From the NCBI GenBank assembly GCA_944325825.1, contig CALVBP010000002.1:1-64000 (forward strand): 64,000 bases of DNA, in the 5' to 3' direction. Positions 9,495 to 18,370 of this stretch are shown here, one piece after another. A program made the translations under genes and the position numbers. This DNA comes from Candidatus Gastranaerophilales bacterium. Lineage in GTDB: Bacteria > Cyanobacteriota > Vampirovibrionia > Gastranaerophilales > Gastranaerophilaceae. The notes under the pieces were generated by a model. It did not search any database, was not told the origin of the DNA, and was given only the letters and a program-made list of their open reading frames with translations. The first letter of the stretch is position 1, and each line of letters begins with the position of its first letter.

Positions 9495-10043
9495 TTACAA
9501 AACTCCTAATTTTGTTACATTTATCCCCTCCTCAAGCAAACCGCAGGATTCAGTTAATTTAGAAGTGTGTTTATTTGTAAATTTTTTCCTGTCCAGAATA
9601 GATTCTTTTTTAATTTCTTTTTGAAGTTTTCTAATTGCATCCAACAGCGATTCCGGTTTTGGCGGACACATCGGGAGATAAATATCGACAGGAATTATTT
9701 TATCAATACCTTTTATAACAGAATATGAAGTCTCTGCAAACATCCCCCCTCCGCAGGTACAAGCACCCATAGCTATAACATATTTGGGTTCCGGCATTTG
9801 TTCGTACAGTCTTAAAAGAGCCGGTGCCATTTTATGTGTAATTGTTCCGGCACAAATTAATAAATCCGCCTGCCTCGGAGACCCTCTGAATACCTCTGAA
9901 CCAAAGCGTGCAATATCGTTATTGGAAGCCACCGTTTGCATCATTTCTATCCCGCAGCAAGAGGTTGCAAATGTAAGCGGCCATAAAGAATTTGCCCTGC
10001 TCCAGTTTAATATATAATCTATTGAGGTCACTATAATATTCAT
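9495..10043 (-). CDS. nuoB: NADH-quinone oxidoreductase subunit B, cluster N2
   Basis: A 182-residue peripheral subunit that carries terminal cluster N2 and donates electrons to quinone. Cluster ligands are visible in TSCCGIEMM (the adjacent Cys pair near residue 28), MGACTCGGG near residue 94 and [14 protein letters not shown] near residue 125. The ATG at 10043 shares one base with the nuoA stop (TAATG). A GTG three codons upstream is rejected because it lies in the GAGGTGG ribosome-binding site. Confidence 0.95.
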   Translation of the reverse strand: MNIIVTSIDYILNWSRANSLWPLTFATSCCGIEMMQTVASNNDIARFGSEVFRGSPRQADLLICAGTITHKMAPALLRLYEQMPEPKYVIAMGACTCGGGMFAETSYSVIKGIDKIIPVDIYLPMCPPKPESLLDAIRKLQKEIKKESILDRKKFTNKHTSKLTESCGLLEEGINVTKLGVL

Positions 10044-10396
10044 TAAATCCACCTCAACATCTTTTTCCTGATTACAAAAAACAGTCCGACAAGCAGTAAT
10101 CCTACAAATACAAAAGCTTCTATTACGGCAAATAATCCAAGAGAATCCAGTCTTGCGGCAAAAGGATAAAGAAAAATTGTTTCAATATCAAATATTAAAA
10201 ATAATATTGCATAATTAAAATACTTCACATCAAACTTTATTCTTGCATCACTAAACGGTTCAATTCCGCATTCATATGTTGTATTTTTTGCCTCGGATTT
10301 TTTCCTGTACTGACACACAAAACCCGCAAGAATCATTGCAGCGGCAAAAAGGGTTGAAATAACTATAAAAACTGAAATACAAATAAGTTCTTTCAA
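10043..10396 (-). CDS. nuoA: NADH-quinone oxidoreductase subunit A
   Basis: A 117-residue membrane subunit with three helices. The family signature [20 protein letters not shown] (residues about 41-60) contains the loop cysteine that lies at the quinone tunnel entrance, followed by [15 protein letters not shown]. It is the first gene of the eleven-gene nuo operon and is divergent from the TPR gene at 10475. A TATAAT on the minus strand at 10456-10451 is a plausible -10 element for the operon. Confidence 0.95.
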   Translation of the reverse strand: MKELICISVFIVISTLFAAAMILAGFVCQYRKKSEAKNTTYECGIEPFSDARIKFDVKYFNYAILFLIFDIETIFLYPFAARLDSLGLFAVIEAFVFVGLLLVGLFFVIRKKMLRWI

Positions 10397-10446
10397 AAAA
10401 TTCTCCTCAGATATATTTTCTACTTAAAAGTTTTCTGTTACAATAG

Positions 10447-10460
10447 AATTATTATACAAC
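10447..10460 (-). promoter_or_regulatory. Candidate -10 region of the nuo operon promoter
   Basis: A perfect TATAAT on the minus strand (10456-10451) lies about 55 bases before nuoA in the 78-bp divergent gap. No strong -35 is apparent at standard spacing, so this is tentative. The same AT-rich gap must also hold the promoter of the plus-strand TPR gene. Confidence 0.35.
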
Positions 10461-10474
10461 ATTTTAATGAATTT

Positions 10475-11125
10475 ATGCGACAACCTTCTATACTTTTATT
10501 AATTACAGTTTTAATATTTTTTATGAACCTTCCCGCCCACAGCGCAGTGCAAGGCAAGGTAGATTATGTTCCAAAAATTGACTATTCTCAGCTCTCTGAA
10601 GATGAACTCGAATTAAATGCAAGGTCATATTATTTTCTTGCAATGCAAAATCAATCTGATAAAATTACCGACGAAGCGACTAAAGCTCTTAATATGTACA
10701 GAACTCTGCAGGAAATTGACCCTAAAAATGAAGCCTATTGCGTAAAACTTGGTTCTCTTTATGATAAACTCAATCAGGATAAATACGCTAAAGAAAATCT
10801 TTCAAGAGCAATAAGCATTAATTCAACCAATCCGGAACCTTATTTTTATTTCGGAGAATATTATTATAAACGTTGTGAATTCAGAAAAGCCCTGAAGTAT
10901 TATAAAAAAGCTTATGAACGTGGATACATGGTTCATTATGAAACTCTTTGCAGAATGGGTGATATATATGCAAAATTCGGAGATACAAGGTGCGCCCTTG
11001 TATACTTTGAAGCTGCATATAAATTAAACCCAAATCCGGATTTAGAAAAATCTATCACGCATCTCAAAGGTAAAGATGCTGAAAACCAACTTTATAATTC
11101 ACAAACAAGAATACGAACAAATTAA
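10475..11125 (+). CDS. Exported tetratricopeptide-repeat protein
   Basis: A 216-residue protein with a clear N-terminal signal peptide (hydrophobic core ILLLITVLIFFMNL, cleavage likely after the AHSA near residue 24). It has at least three consecutive TPR units from about residue 70 to 200, with the typical A/Y/G spacing (for example EPYFYFGEYYYKRCEFRKAL). TPRs mediate protein-protein contacts. It is likely periplasmic, or outer-membrane associated if the cell has two membranes. No specific partner is evident from the neighbours. No good Shine-Dalgarno precedes the ATG. Confidence 0.7.
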   Translation: MRQPSILLLITVLIFFMNLPAHSAVQGKVDYVPKIDYSQLSEDELELNARSYYFLAMQNQSDKITDEATKALNMYRTLQEIDPKNEAYCVKLGSLYDKLNQDKYAKENLSRAISINSTNPEPYFYFGEYYYKRCEFRKALKYYKKAYERGYMVHYETLCRMGDIYAKFGDTRCALVYFEAAYKLNPNPDLEKSITHLKGKDAENQLYNSQTRIRTN

Positions 11126-11231
11126 AAGAATCATTCTAATTCTGCTATATTTATACCCTATATAAAAGTAAAAGCGATAACTGATGGACAATTACCGCTA
11201 AAATTATGTGTGTGTATTATATTATAGAAAT

Positions 11232-11495
11232 TTATGCTATTGCACTGAATTTATTTTCGGCATTAGATCTTTCTCTAACCTTTATTTGGCTGAAAGTTCT
11301 GTATAACTTATATCCGAGAGATACAAGCGGATTTGTATCTACTGAATCTGCCATTCTTGCGTATTCCTGATTTTTCTGGAATTTTACTGCCGCATTCGGG
11401 TCTCTCAGCATTAAAATAGCATTTTCAGAGTTTACACTCCTTGTTAAATTGTTCTCTCTAAAGCTTATATTATTGTTAATTCTATTTACTTGCAT
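11232..11495 (-). CDS. Small orphan protein with M-x-V-N ... I-S-F-R N-terminus
   Basis: An 87-residue protein of unknown function. The ATG at 11495 is supported by an AGAGGTGAT ribosome-binding site; a GTG three codons upstream overlaps that site. The N-terminus MQVNRINNNISFREN places F12 in the same x-F-K/R context as several other orphans in this window (41382, 42345, 43218, 48288, 55386 and 62742). The rest is polar and helical with no signal peptide or membrane segment. A near-consensus promoter (11584-11556) lies upstream. Being transcribed alone from a strong promoter suggests it is abundantly made. Confidence 0.7.
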   Translation of the reverse strand: MQVNRINNNISFRENNLTRSVNSENAILMLRDPNAAVKFQKNQEYARMADSVDTNPLVSLGYKLYRTFSQIKVRERSNAENKFSAIA

Positions 11496-11842
11496 AATTA
11501 TCACCTCTGTGATTTTCTTATTAAGTGTTTTATCTACACTTCATTTTACAATTTCATTATGCATCATATTAAAAATTTTGTCAAGGGGGTGTATGAACTT
11601 TTGTAAAGCTGGCGTAACCCGCCTATAATCAGCTGTTTTACATAAAGTGCCAATTTTACACTTAAAAATCGCCCTGCCGGTTATTATCCTCTTGGCGTAT
11701 TTTTAAATCTATTGGATAAAGCCGGCATGCTTTTTGAAAGTCAAGCCGTTTTTAAAACATGTTTCTTGCCCTTTGTAAATTTTCTTAATTTCTTTCTTAT
11801 TAACGCTTTATTATGGTATTATATATTATGCGGGAGAGAAGT
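11496..11842. other. 347-bp intergenic region before ftsI, with an imperfect hairpin
   Basis: Besides the minus-strand promoter at 11556-11584, this gap holds a long imperfect hairpin at 11676-11726. Its arms GCCGG/CCGGC (11676-11680 with 11722-11726) and TTATCC/GGATAA (11684-11689 with 11714-11719) enclose a loop of about 24 bases. I see no open frame with a ribosome-binding site and recognise no known riboswitch. It is probably the 5' leader and promoter region of the ftsI-murE-nagA cluster. Confidence 0.4.
11556..11584 (-). promoter_or_regulatory. Near-consensus sigma70-type promoter of the 11232-11495 gene
   Basis: On the minus strand, TTGACA (11584-11579), a 17-base spacer and CATAAT (11561-11556) lie about 60 bases upstream of the ATG. 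This is one of the best promoter matches in the window. Confidence 0.7.
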
Positions 11843-13576
11843 ATGAGACAAACGGGGAACCTAAATAAAAACAAGATTTTCTCTGAAAGGCTTATGTGGC
11901 TTCAGATTGTTTTTGTTATTCTTATTGCCCTTTTTGTAATATATCTATTCGCCGTTCAAGTCCTTGATGTAAGGCATTTCAGGATAAAGGCAAAAAACCA
12001 GAGGAGGGCGAACTCTTTTGTCATGCGGGGGAATATTTTTGACCGTAACGGCATCAAACTCGCAACAGATACGGTTTATTACGATATCTATGTAAGAAGG
12101 GATGATATAGTTCACAAACCGGAAGAATTGGCAAAAATGCTTGCTCCTATTTTAAAAATGTCTCAAATGACTCTTCTGGAAAAAATAAATCAAGATATAC
12201 CTTTAATCCCATTAAAAAAGAATGCTGACAGACATACGAGAGACCAGATTGCCAAATTAAACCTGCGTGAAATTCCGATGGATAAAAAGAGTATCCGTAC
12301 ATATCCGCAAGGAACACTGGCGGCGCATGTACTCGGGTATTATAACTTTGATGCAGATGTTGCTTCCGGAGTTGAACTCACAGCAAAAGACAAACTAGAA
12401 AATGTTACTAAAGCTTCCGATTTGGAAGTTACGCCCAAAGGAAAAGTTATATATAATATCACAACAGACCCAATTGCGGCAACAAAACCAATAAAAGGTC
12501 AGGACGTTACACTTACTATAGATGCAGCTGTTCAGCATGTGTGTGAAAAAGCGTTAATGAGATCTATACAAAAATTCAAAGCTCTCCGGGGCGCAGTGAT
12601 TGTAATAAATCCAAATAACGGAGAAATCCTTGCTTATGCAGTTTATCCGTACTTTGACCCCAACAACTTTAAATCCGCCACAAGTTTTCAAACAAAAAAC
12701 TGGACTCTGACCGATGTTTTCCCGCCCGGTTCAACTTTTAAAACAATTACGGTAGCTTCCGCCATGGAGCTGGGCAAAATAAATAAATATACCAAAATCC
12801 ACGATACCGGCAAAATTAAAGTCGGATGGTGGACTATAAAGAATTATGATTACAACAGGCATCCGAATCCGGGAATGATAGACCTTGTCTATCTTTTTGA
12901 ACATTCAAGCAATGTAGGTTCTGTTTTAGTTGCGCAAATGATGAATAAAAATGAGTATTACGATATGCTTAGAAAGTTCGGTTTTGGGCAAAAAACGGGG
13001 ATTGATCTTCCCGGAGAATCTGTCGGAATTCTTAAACCGGCATCAAAATGGGATACTTCTGACCACGCATCAATGGGTTACGGCTACGGCTCCTCAGTAA
13101 CCGCTATTCAAATGGTTGCGGCTGTTGCAGCAATAGCGAACGGGGGAACCTGGATTACTCCGCATGTTATTAAGTATTCTCCGGAAGAAGAAGCTATCAA
13201 AATAAAGAAAGTACAGGTTATGACCCCTGAACATGCCAGAGCTGTCACGGAATTGCTTACTGAAGCTATTAACAGAGGAAAAACCGCTGTTAAAATGGAT
13301 AATTTTAATGTAGCCGCAAAAACAGGAACTTCTATAAAACCTAAAGAAAACGGTGCCGGTTACACAAATAAGCTCTATACATCCATTGTAGCTTATCTGC
13401 CGTCATCCAATCCGCAGGTTTTAATATATGTAATAGTAGACTCCGCCCAGGGAGGCGAAATTTGGGGTAATACCGTTGCAACACCTATATTTAAAGAAAT
13501 TGCAACTCAAATAACCCATATTCTCAATCTTCAGCCGGATAAAATTAACGGAAAGACAATAAGTATACAAAATTAA
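11843..13576 (+). CDS. ftsI: Class B penicillin-binding protein, FtsI-like septal transpeptidase
   Basis: A 577-residue protein with a short cytoplasmic N-terminus, one membrane anchor (about residues 20-42), a PBP-dimer domain and a transpeptidase domain. Active-site motifs are S-T-F-K (PPGSTFK, Ser near 297), S-S-N (EHSSNVG, near 356) and K-T-G-T (AAKTGTS, near 493). It cross-links peptidoglycan stem peptides at the outer face of the cytoplasmic membrane. Placement directly before murE, as in dcw clusters, argues for FtsI rather than the elongation PBP2. The ATG at 11843 has a GGGAGAG ribosome-binding site; upstream in-frame ATGs lack one. No PASTA domain. Confidence 0.9.
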   Translation: MRQTGNLNKNKIFSERLMWLQIVFVILIALFVIYLFAVQVLDVRHFRIKAKNQRRANSFVMRGNIFDRNGIKLATDTVYYDIYVRRDDIVHKPEELAKMLAPILKMSQMTLLEKINQDIPLIPLKKNADRHTRDQIAKLNLREIPMDKKSIRTYPQGTLAAHVLGYYNFDADVASGVELTAKDKLENVTKASDLEVTPKGKVIYNITTDPIAATKPIKGQDVTLTIDAAVQHVCEKALMRSIQKFKALRGAVIVINPNNGEILAYAVYPYFDPNNFKSATSFQTKNWTLTDVFPPGSTFKTITVASAMELGKINKYTKIHDTGKIKVGWWTIKNYDYNRHPNPGMIDLVYLFEHSSNVGSVLVAQMMNKNEYYDMLRKFGFGQKTGIDLPGESVGILKPASKWDTSDHASMGYGYGSSVTAIQMVAAVAAIANGGTWITPHVIKYSPEEEAIKIKKVQVMTPEHARAVTELLTEAINRGKTAVKMDNFNVAAKTGTSIKPKENGAGYTNKLYTSIVAYLPSSNPQVLIYVIVDSAQGGEIWGNTVATPIFKEIATQITHILNLQPDKINGKTISIQN

Positions 13577-13585
13577 GAGGTGCAC

Positions 13586-15049
13586 ATGAGACTCAGAACT
13601 TTATTAGATGAAATTGACTATATTGACCTTGTTAACCTGGAAGACACGTCATATGAAATAGAAGGAATTTCATATAACTCCAAAAAGGCAAAACCAAATG
13701 ACATTTTTATATGCCTTACAGGCGAACATGTAGACGGACACGAGTATGCTGAAGAAGCTGCTGCAAACGGAGCCGTTGTTTTTGTAGTAGAAAGAAGATT
13801 GAATTTTGATGTACCTCAAATAGTTGTTCCGTCTACGGAAGAAGTGATTGCAAAAATATCCAGTCTCTTTTACGGTAACCCTTCAACAAAACTCAATATA
13901 ATCGGAGTAACCGGAACAAACGGAAAAACAACAGTCACACATCTTATCCAGAAATTATATGAAGCCAATGAGCAAAAATGTGCATTAATAGGAACTCTCG
14001 GGCATAAATTTTCAAGTGATGATTCTTATCATAATGCCAAACATACAACTCCTCAGGCTCCTGAATTACAATCTATCCTATATGATATTAATGAAAAATG
14101 CATAGATAATGTGGTTATGGAAGTCAGTTCACACGCACTTGTTCAACATAGAGTAGACTATGTTGATTTTAACGGCGCTGTCTTAACAAACCTAACACAA
14201 GACCATCTGGATTTTCATATAACAATGGACAATTATTTCAAAGCCAAGGCCATTCTGTTTGCGCAGCTGGTTGCAGGTGATTTCGCCGTAGTCAATGCAG
14301 ATGATAAATATGCGGAAAGATTCCTTGAGGTAATCTCTCCAACAGTTAGTGTTTATACATACGGCATTGACAAAAAAGCGGATATTATGGCTAAAGATGT
14401 TGTGTTTGAACATGACGGAGCTTCGTTTACCTGCGTTGTCAGAGATAAAGAATACAAAGCAAAACTTGCTATGAACGGAATGTTTTCGGTTTATAATATA
14501 CTTGCAGCTTTGGCAACAGCTCTTGCCCTTAATTTTGATATTGAAAAATCTTTAAGAGTATTAGAAAAAATTCCGGGAGTTGCAGGCAGATTCGAAATTA
14601 TAGTGAATAAACCAACTGTTATTGTTGACTATGCCCATACTCCTGATGGTTTGGAAAATGTGCTTAAAGCAGCCAGAGAAATCACACCGAAAGAAGGACA
14701 ATTAATCTGTATTTTTGGCTGCGGCGGAGACAGAGATGCTACCAAACGTCCTAAAATGGGAGAAATAGCAGAAAAACTCGCAGATAAAGTAATTGTAACA
14801 AGCGATAATCCACGTTCGGAAAATCCGCAGCAGATAATTACCGATATTTTAGCGGGAATCAAAAAAGTAAATGATGTTATAGTCGAACCGGATAGAGAAC
14901 TTGCTATTAAAGAAGCTTACAAACTTGCTAATGCAAATGATGTTGTTCTTGTCGCCGGAAAAGGACATGAAGATTATCAGATCCTGGCAACAGAAACTAT
15001 TCATTTTGATGACAGAGAAAAGGTAAAAGAAATTTTCATAGGTGAATAG
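13586..15049 (+). CDS. murE: UDP-MurNAc-L-Ala-D-Glu:meso-diaminopimelate ligase
   Basis: A 487-residue Mur ligase that adds the third residue of the peptidoglycan stem peptide in the cytosol. The ATP site GVTGTNGKTT lies near residue 108. The substrate-specificity motif D-N-P-R (SDNPRSENP, near residue 409) is that of meso-DAP-adding enzymes, not lysine-adding ones. This agrees with dapA and dapL in the same window. The ATG at 13586 sits 5 bases after AGAGG; the GTG two codons upstream overlaps the ribosome-binding site. It starts 9 bases after ftsI. Confidence 0.95.
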   Translation: MRLRTLLDEIDYIDLVNLEDTSYEIEGISYNSKKAKPNDIFICLTGEHVDGHEYAEEAAANGAVVFVVERRLNFDVPQIVVPSTEEVIAKISSLFYGNPSTKLNIIGVTGTNGKTTVTHLIQKLYEANEQKCALIGTLGHKFSSDDSYHNAKHTTPQAPELQSILYDINEKCIDNVVMEVSSHALVQHRVDYVDFNGAVLTNLTQDHLDFHITMDNYFKAKAILFAQLVAGDFAVVNADDKYAERFLEVISPTVSVYTYGIDKKADIMAKDVVFEHDGASFTCVVRDKEYKAKLAMNGMFSVYNILAALATALALNFDIEKSLRVLEKIPGVAGRFEIIVNKPTVIVDYAHTPDGLENVLKAAREITPKEGQLICIFGCGGDRDATKRPKMGEIAEKLADKVIVTSDNPRSENPQQIITDILAGIKKVNDVIVEPDRELAIKEAYKLANANDVVLVAGKGHEDYQILATETIHFDDREKVKEIFIGE

Positions 15050-15050
15050 C

Positions 15051-15944
15051 ATGGAAACTCCTTTAATGATTGACCAGCATCTGCACGGAGCTTTTGGAAT
15101 TGATTTTAACAAGGCAGCCGGTGTCGATGATATATTATTTGCAGCCAAGAATCTAAAAAAAATCGGTATTGGAGGATTCTTTCCCACTCTGGTTACAGAT
15201 TCTGTAGAAAATATAAGACAACAAATCAGCATAATTAAATGTGCTGCAGAGATTTGTCCCGCCATTCTTGGAATTCATCTTGAAGGAATTTTTATTAATC
15301 CGTTAAAAAAAGGTATCCATAATCCGGAACATTTTATGGAACTAACGGTCGATAACTACCGCAAAATTGAAGATGATTTTATAAAAATTGTAACTCTCGC
15401 ACCTGAACTTGATAAAGGTTTGATTGATTATTTAAAAGAAAAGAAGATAAAAATTCAAGCAGGACACTGCACCGGAGGGGATTTATCAAAAGCAGACGGA
15501 GTAACTCACATATTTAATGCTATGTCCGAGATTATCCACAGAGGGAAAAGCACCGCTCTAACGGCTCTTATTGATGATAATCTGTACACTGAAATAATAG
15601 CGGATGGCATTCACGTATCTGATGATGCTTTAAAATTGTTTTTTAAATCCAAGCCGTCTGATAAAATATTGCTTATAAGCGATGCTTTGCCGATAACATA
15701 CAGCAACGTTAAAAAAATCATCTTTGCCGATTCTGAAATTTTCTATGACGGGGAAAAAGCGACTTCTGCAGACGGTACAATTGCAGGAAGCACAACTCTT
15801 CTCGATAAAATTGTAAAGATTTTAATTCAAAAAAACTTATTTAACCCTGAATTTATAATTAACCCTTATACCTATCATAACATGGAGCCTAAAGGCAGAA
15901 TCTTATGGGATGAAAATGGTAATATTCTGGATATTACATCTTAA
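15051..15944 (+). CDS. nagA: N-acetylglucosamine-6-phosphate deacetylase-like amidohydrolase, short form
   Basis: A 297-residue TIM-barrel amidohydrolase. NagA family motifs in order: D-Q-H-L-H-G (metal site, near residue 8), GIHLEGIFINP near 79, AGHCTGG near 140, VTHIFNAMSE near 152, EIIADGIHVS near 183, LLISDALP near 209 and AGSTTLLD near 245. The family removes the acetyl group from GlcNAc-6-P during amino-sugar recycling. It is about 80 residues shorter than typical NagA: the chain begins at the metal site, so the small beta-sandwich domain is largely missing. The ATG at 15051 is one base after the murE stop and uses an AGGTGA inside murE. A role in peptidoglycan sugar recycling is inferred from context. 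Confidence 0.8.
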   Translation: METPLMIDQHLHGAFGIDFNKAAGVDDILFAAKNLKKIGIGGFFPTLVTDSVENIRQQISIIKCAAEICPAILGIHLEGIFINPLKKGIHNPEHFMELTVDNYRKIEDDFIKIVTLAPELDKGLIDYLKEKKIKIQAGHCTGGDLSKADGVTHIFNAMSEIIHRGKSTALTALIDDNLYTEIIADGIHVSDDALKLFFKSKPSDKILLISDALPITYSNVKKIIFADSEIFYDGEKATSADGTIAGSTTLLDKIVKILIQKNLFNPEFIINPYTYHNMEPKGRILWDENGNILDITS

Positions 15945-16941
15945 TGTAAGCCTTAAGAATCTTATTGGAAATAGTATCTTCAAAAGCCTGTTGAATATCG
16001 TCAAATTTGTAAACTGTTGTCATTCCTTTAACATTTACTTTGCCGGAAACAAGAAGATTAAAAGAATCCTTTAAATCAGCAGGGGAGGGTGAATAACTGC
16101 CCATTACAGTAAGTTCTTTATAGTAAACATCATTATTAGGATAACCCGTATTATTCGGCGTACTTGAAAACACAAGAATTTTTCCGCCGAGCCTGATAGT
16201 TTTCAAAGCAACTTCTATAGCTTTATCTGCACCGGATGTCATAAATACCGCATCAACACCCAGAGAAAAGGTTTTTTCTCTTAAAATATTATCAAAATTT
16301 TCTAAATCTCGTGAACTATATGCCTCTATTCCAAGTTTATTACCGAGCTCTATTCTATGCTCTAATAAATCGCAGCCGTAGACCTTTAAACCAAAGGCTT
16401 TTAAAGCTTCTCCCATCAATAGACCTATTGAACCCAGACCTACAACAAGAACTTTATCCCCATCCTGAAGATTACAGCGTTTAATTGCCCTAACACAGCA
16501 TCCGAGCGGTTCATAAAAAGATATCTCTTCATCTGTCATAGTCATTGGAACTTTGTATGCGGTATTTTTAAGGTGTTCTTCCGATACAAAAACTTTTTCA
16601 CTAAAACCGCCGGGAATAATATTTGTTTCTTTAAAATGTGAACACATCGAATAGTTTCCGTGCTTGCAGTAAGTACAATTAAAACAAGGAATGTGGTGAG
16701 AAGTTACAATTTTATCTCCGGCTTTAAAGCTCGTATCTGTATTTATTTCTTCAATCACGGCAACAATTTCATGCCCTAATACAGCACCGTCTTTTACAAT
16801 TTTGTGTTTGAATTTAACGATATCAGAGCCGCAAAGTCCGCAGCCCAAAACCCTTACTATAGCGCCTTTCTTTTCTCCGAGAGATAATTCATCAATTTCT
16901 TTAATAACAATTTTATCTCCATTTACCTGTGCTGTTTTCAT
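15934..16941 (-). CDS. Zinc-dependent medium-chain alcohol/polyol/threonine dehydrogenase
   Basis: A 335-residue MDR-family oxidoreductase. Catalytic zinc ligands are visible in GLCGSD (Cys near 37) and GHE (near 58). The structural zinc lobe has four cysteines in CFNCTYCKHGNYSMC. The NAD(P) site is VLVVGLGSIGLLMGEALKAF near residue 166. The sequence resembles sorbitol dehydrogenase and L-threonine 3-dehydrogenase, but the substrate cannot be fixed from motifs. A GGAGGCAGGAA precedes the ATG. It overlaps the end of nagA by 11 bases tail to tail. Confidence 0.85.
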   Translation of the reverse strand: MKTAQVNGDKIVIKEIDELSLGEKKGAIVRVLGCGLCGSDIVKFKHKIVKDGAVLGHEIVAVIEEINTDTSFKAGDKIVTSHHIPCFNCTYCKHGNYSMCSHFKETNIIPGGFSEKVFVSEEHLKNTAYKVPMTMTDEEISFYEPLGCCVRAIKRCNLQDGDKVLVVGLGSIGLLMGEALKAFGLKVYGCDLLEHRIELGNKLGIEAYSSRDLENFDNILREKTFSLGVDAVFMTSGADKAIEVALKTIRLGGKILVFSSTPNNTGYPNNDVYYKELTVMGSYSPSPADLKDSFNLLVSGKVNVKGMTTVYKFDDIQQAFEDTISNKILKAYIKM

Positions 16942-16995
16942 TTCCTGCCTCCGATATTATAGAATACTCAACCTGCCTTCCGGGTTCACAACCAC

Positions 16996-17871
16996 TTACT
17001 TATAATATTCAGGATTAATTTTAGCAAATTTCGTATTAGCATAAAAATATTTTAGTATCTGATAAGCGTTATAACCTTTTTTAGCAAGATTATTTGCGCC
17101 ATACTGACTCATTCCGACCCCGTGTCCGTTTTTTCTTATTCCCTCATCAAAAGACGGAACCGATTTAAGAAACGCTAAATCTTTTGTCCAAACCTGTCCG
17201 GCAGACTTTGTCTGTCCTCCTGCAGCTGCTGAATAATATGCCGGAATAATTTTCCCGTCATAGATTAAAACAATTCCTTCTGTTTCTTTAACTGCATCAT
17301 TTGTCTGAACCGTTTCTGCAGTTGCACCGCCGTATGCCTGGTCTTCCGGAGTATCTTTTAAATCATAACCGTCTTTTGCACGTTTACCCAAATTTGCTAT
17401 TGCATAACTCCTTGCTGCTATCGCCTGAGCCTTATGCGCATCATGCTCCCAGGTAGACGGCATTTCAGAAGGAACAACACCTTGCAGATATTCTTCTATT
17501 TTAATATCATTAATCACCGTTAAACCCAATCCGGTATTTACAAGCATAAAATTTCCACGGTACCATTTTCGTTTAACACTTATGTACCCGTTATCCTGTG
17601 GTTTTATAACAATTTTATTTGAACTGATTTTTTTAAATTGCCCGTCAACTTTTATTGCAATAACATTCCGGTAGGGCTTGAACTCATAGCCTTTCATTTT
17701 TTCCATTATAAAAATGAGTTTATTTGTATTACAATCAATTATTTCAGCTTGTGTTGAAGAACCAATATATGTTCTGCCGGCATTAGTCTGCAGCCCTATT
17801 TTTATTGCAAAACACGGCTGTATAAAAATTATCAGAGCTAAAAATAAAAGAAAAAATCTCTTCATCCCCAT
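16996..17871 (-). CDS. SpoIID/LytB-domain exported protein
   Basis: A 291-residue protein with a signal peptide (MKRFFLLFLALIIFIQPCFA) followed by a SpoIID domain. Family marks are LQGVVPSEMPSTW, AQAIAARSYA, TNDAVKETEGIVL, PAYYSAAAGGQT and the C-terminal NGHGVGMSQYGA. SpoIID proteins are peptidoglycan lytic transglycosylases acting on denuded glycan. Non-sporulating bacteria including cyanobacteria also carry them, so this does not imply spores. The exact start is uncertain among ATGs at 17886, 17871 and 17865; all leave the signal peptide intact. Confidence 0.88.
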   Translation of the reverse strand: MGMKRFFLLFLALIIFIQPCFAIKIGLQTNAGRTYIGSSTQAEIIDCNTNKLIFIMEKMKGYEFKPYRNVIAIKVDGQFKKISSNKIVIKPQDNGYISVKRKWYRGNFMLVNTGLGLTVINDIKIEEYLQGVVPSEMPSTWEHDAHKAQAIAARSYAIANLGKRAKDGYDLKDTPEDQAYGGATAETVQTNDAVKETEGIVLIYDGKIIPAYYSAAAGGQTKSAGQVWTKDLAFLKSVPSFDEGIRKNGHGVGMSQYGANNLAKKGYNAYQILKYFYANTKFAKINPEYYK

Positions 17872-17980
17872 AAAATTATTATACATCAGAAAAATATTTT
17901 CAATTTTAAAAAATTATCCTATAGGGGTAGCAAATTTTATTTTGTTTGTATTTAAATAATAAGAGAAAGGTGGTTAATAT

Positions 17981-18310
17981 ATGAATATTTCTAATGTGTC
18001 TTTGGTAAATTTTAATGGTAAAACCCCAAATGGCTTTAGACAAATGGTTATTTCCGGACCAAAAGCCGGGCAAAAGTTAATTTGCAGATACAAAGGTGAT
18101 CCTGCAAACAACCTTACTGCACTTGGATACGATTTTATTGAAACTAATAACGGAGTTCGCAAAACTTTGGATTCTATCAATGTTTCAAATAAAGACGGAT
18201 TGGGCGCAGAATCTATTGCAGAAATATGCGAAAAAATGGAAAAACATCTTGAAGATGCATATGATATGATTGCCGCATTATATCAACATGCAAAAAGACC
18301 CATAGCATAA
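17981..18310 (+). CDS. Small orphan protein, 109 residues
   Basis: Unknown function. AAAGGTGG precedes the ATG with good spacing. The N-terminus MNISNVSLVNFNGKTP resembles the M-x-I-N/S-x-I/V ... F-N/K/R start of other small proteins in this window. The centre (about residues 20-60) looks like a small beta-rich domain. The C-terminus (about 70-105) is a predicted amphipathic helix with a regular charged/hydrophobic pattern. No signal peptide or membrane segment. It stands alone between divergent spoIID and convergent mnmG, with a hairpin terminator behind it. Confidence 0.7.
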   Translation: MNISNVSLVNFNGKTPNGFRQMVISGPKAGQKLICRYKGDPANNLTALGYDFIETNNGVRKTLDSINVSNKDGLGAESIAEICEKMEKHLEDAYDMIAALYQHAKRPIA

Positions 18311-18328
18311 ATCGAAAATAATTATATA

Positions 18329-18358
18329 AAGACAGGATAATTACAATTGTCCTGTCTT
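18329..18358. terminator. Bidirectional hairpin between the 17981 gene and mnmG
   Basis: AAGACAGGA (18329-18337) pairs with TCCTGTCTT (18350-18358), followed by ATTGTTT on the plus side; the minus-strand side is AT-rich. It serves the plus-strand small gene and possibly mnmG from the opposite direction. Confidence 0.65.
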
Positions 18359-18370
18359 ATTGTTTGCTAA

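Noticed and set aside
11496-11842. Known riboswitch or 6S-like RNA before ftsI
   Set aside because: Only one imperfect hairpin is visible and no conserved riboswitch core could be recognised.
16996-17871. SpoIID as evidence of endospore formation
   Set aside because: SpoIID-domain proteins occur widely in non-sporulating bacteria, and no other sporulation genes are seen in the window.
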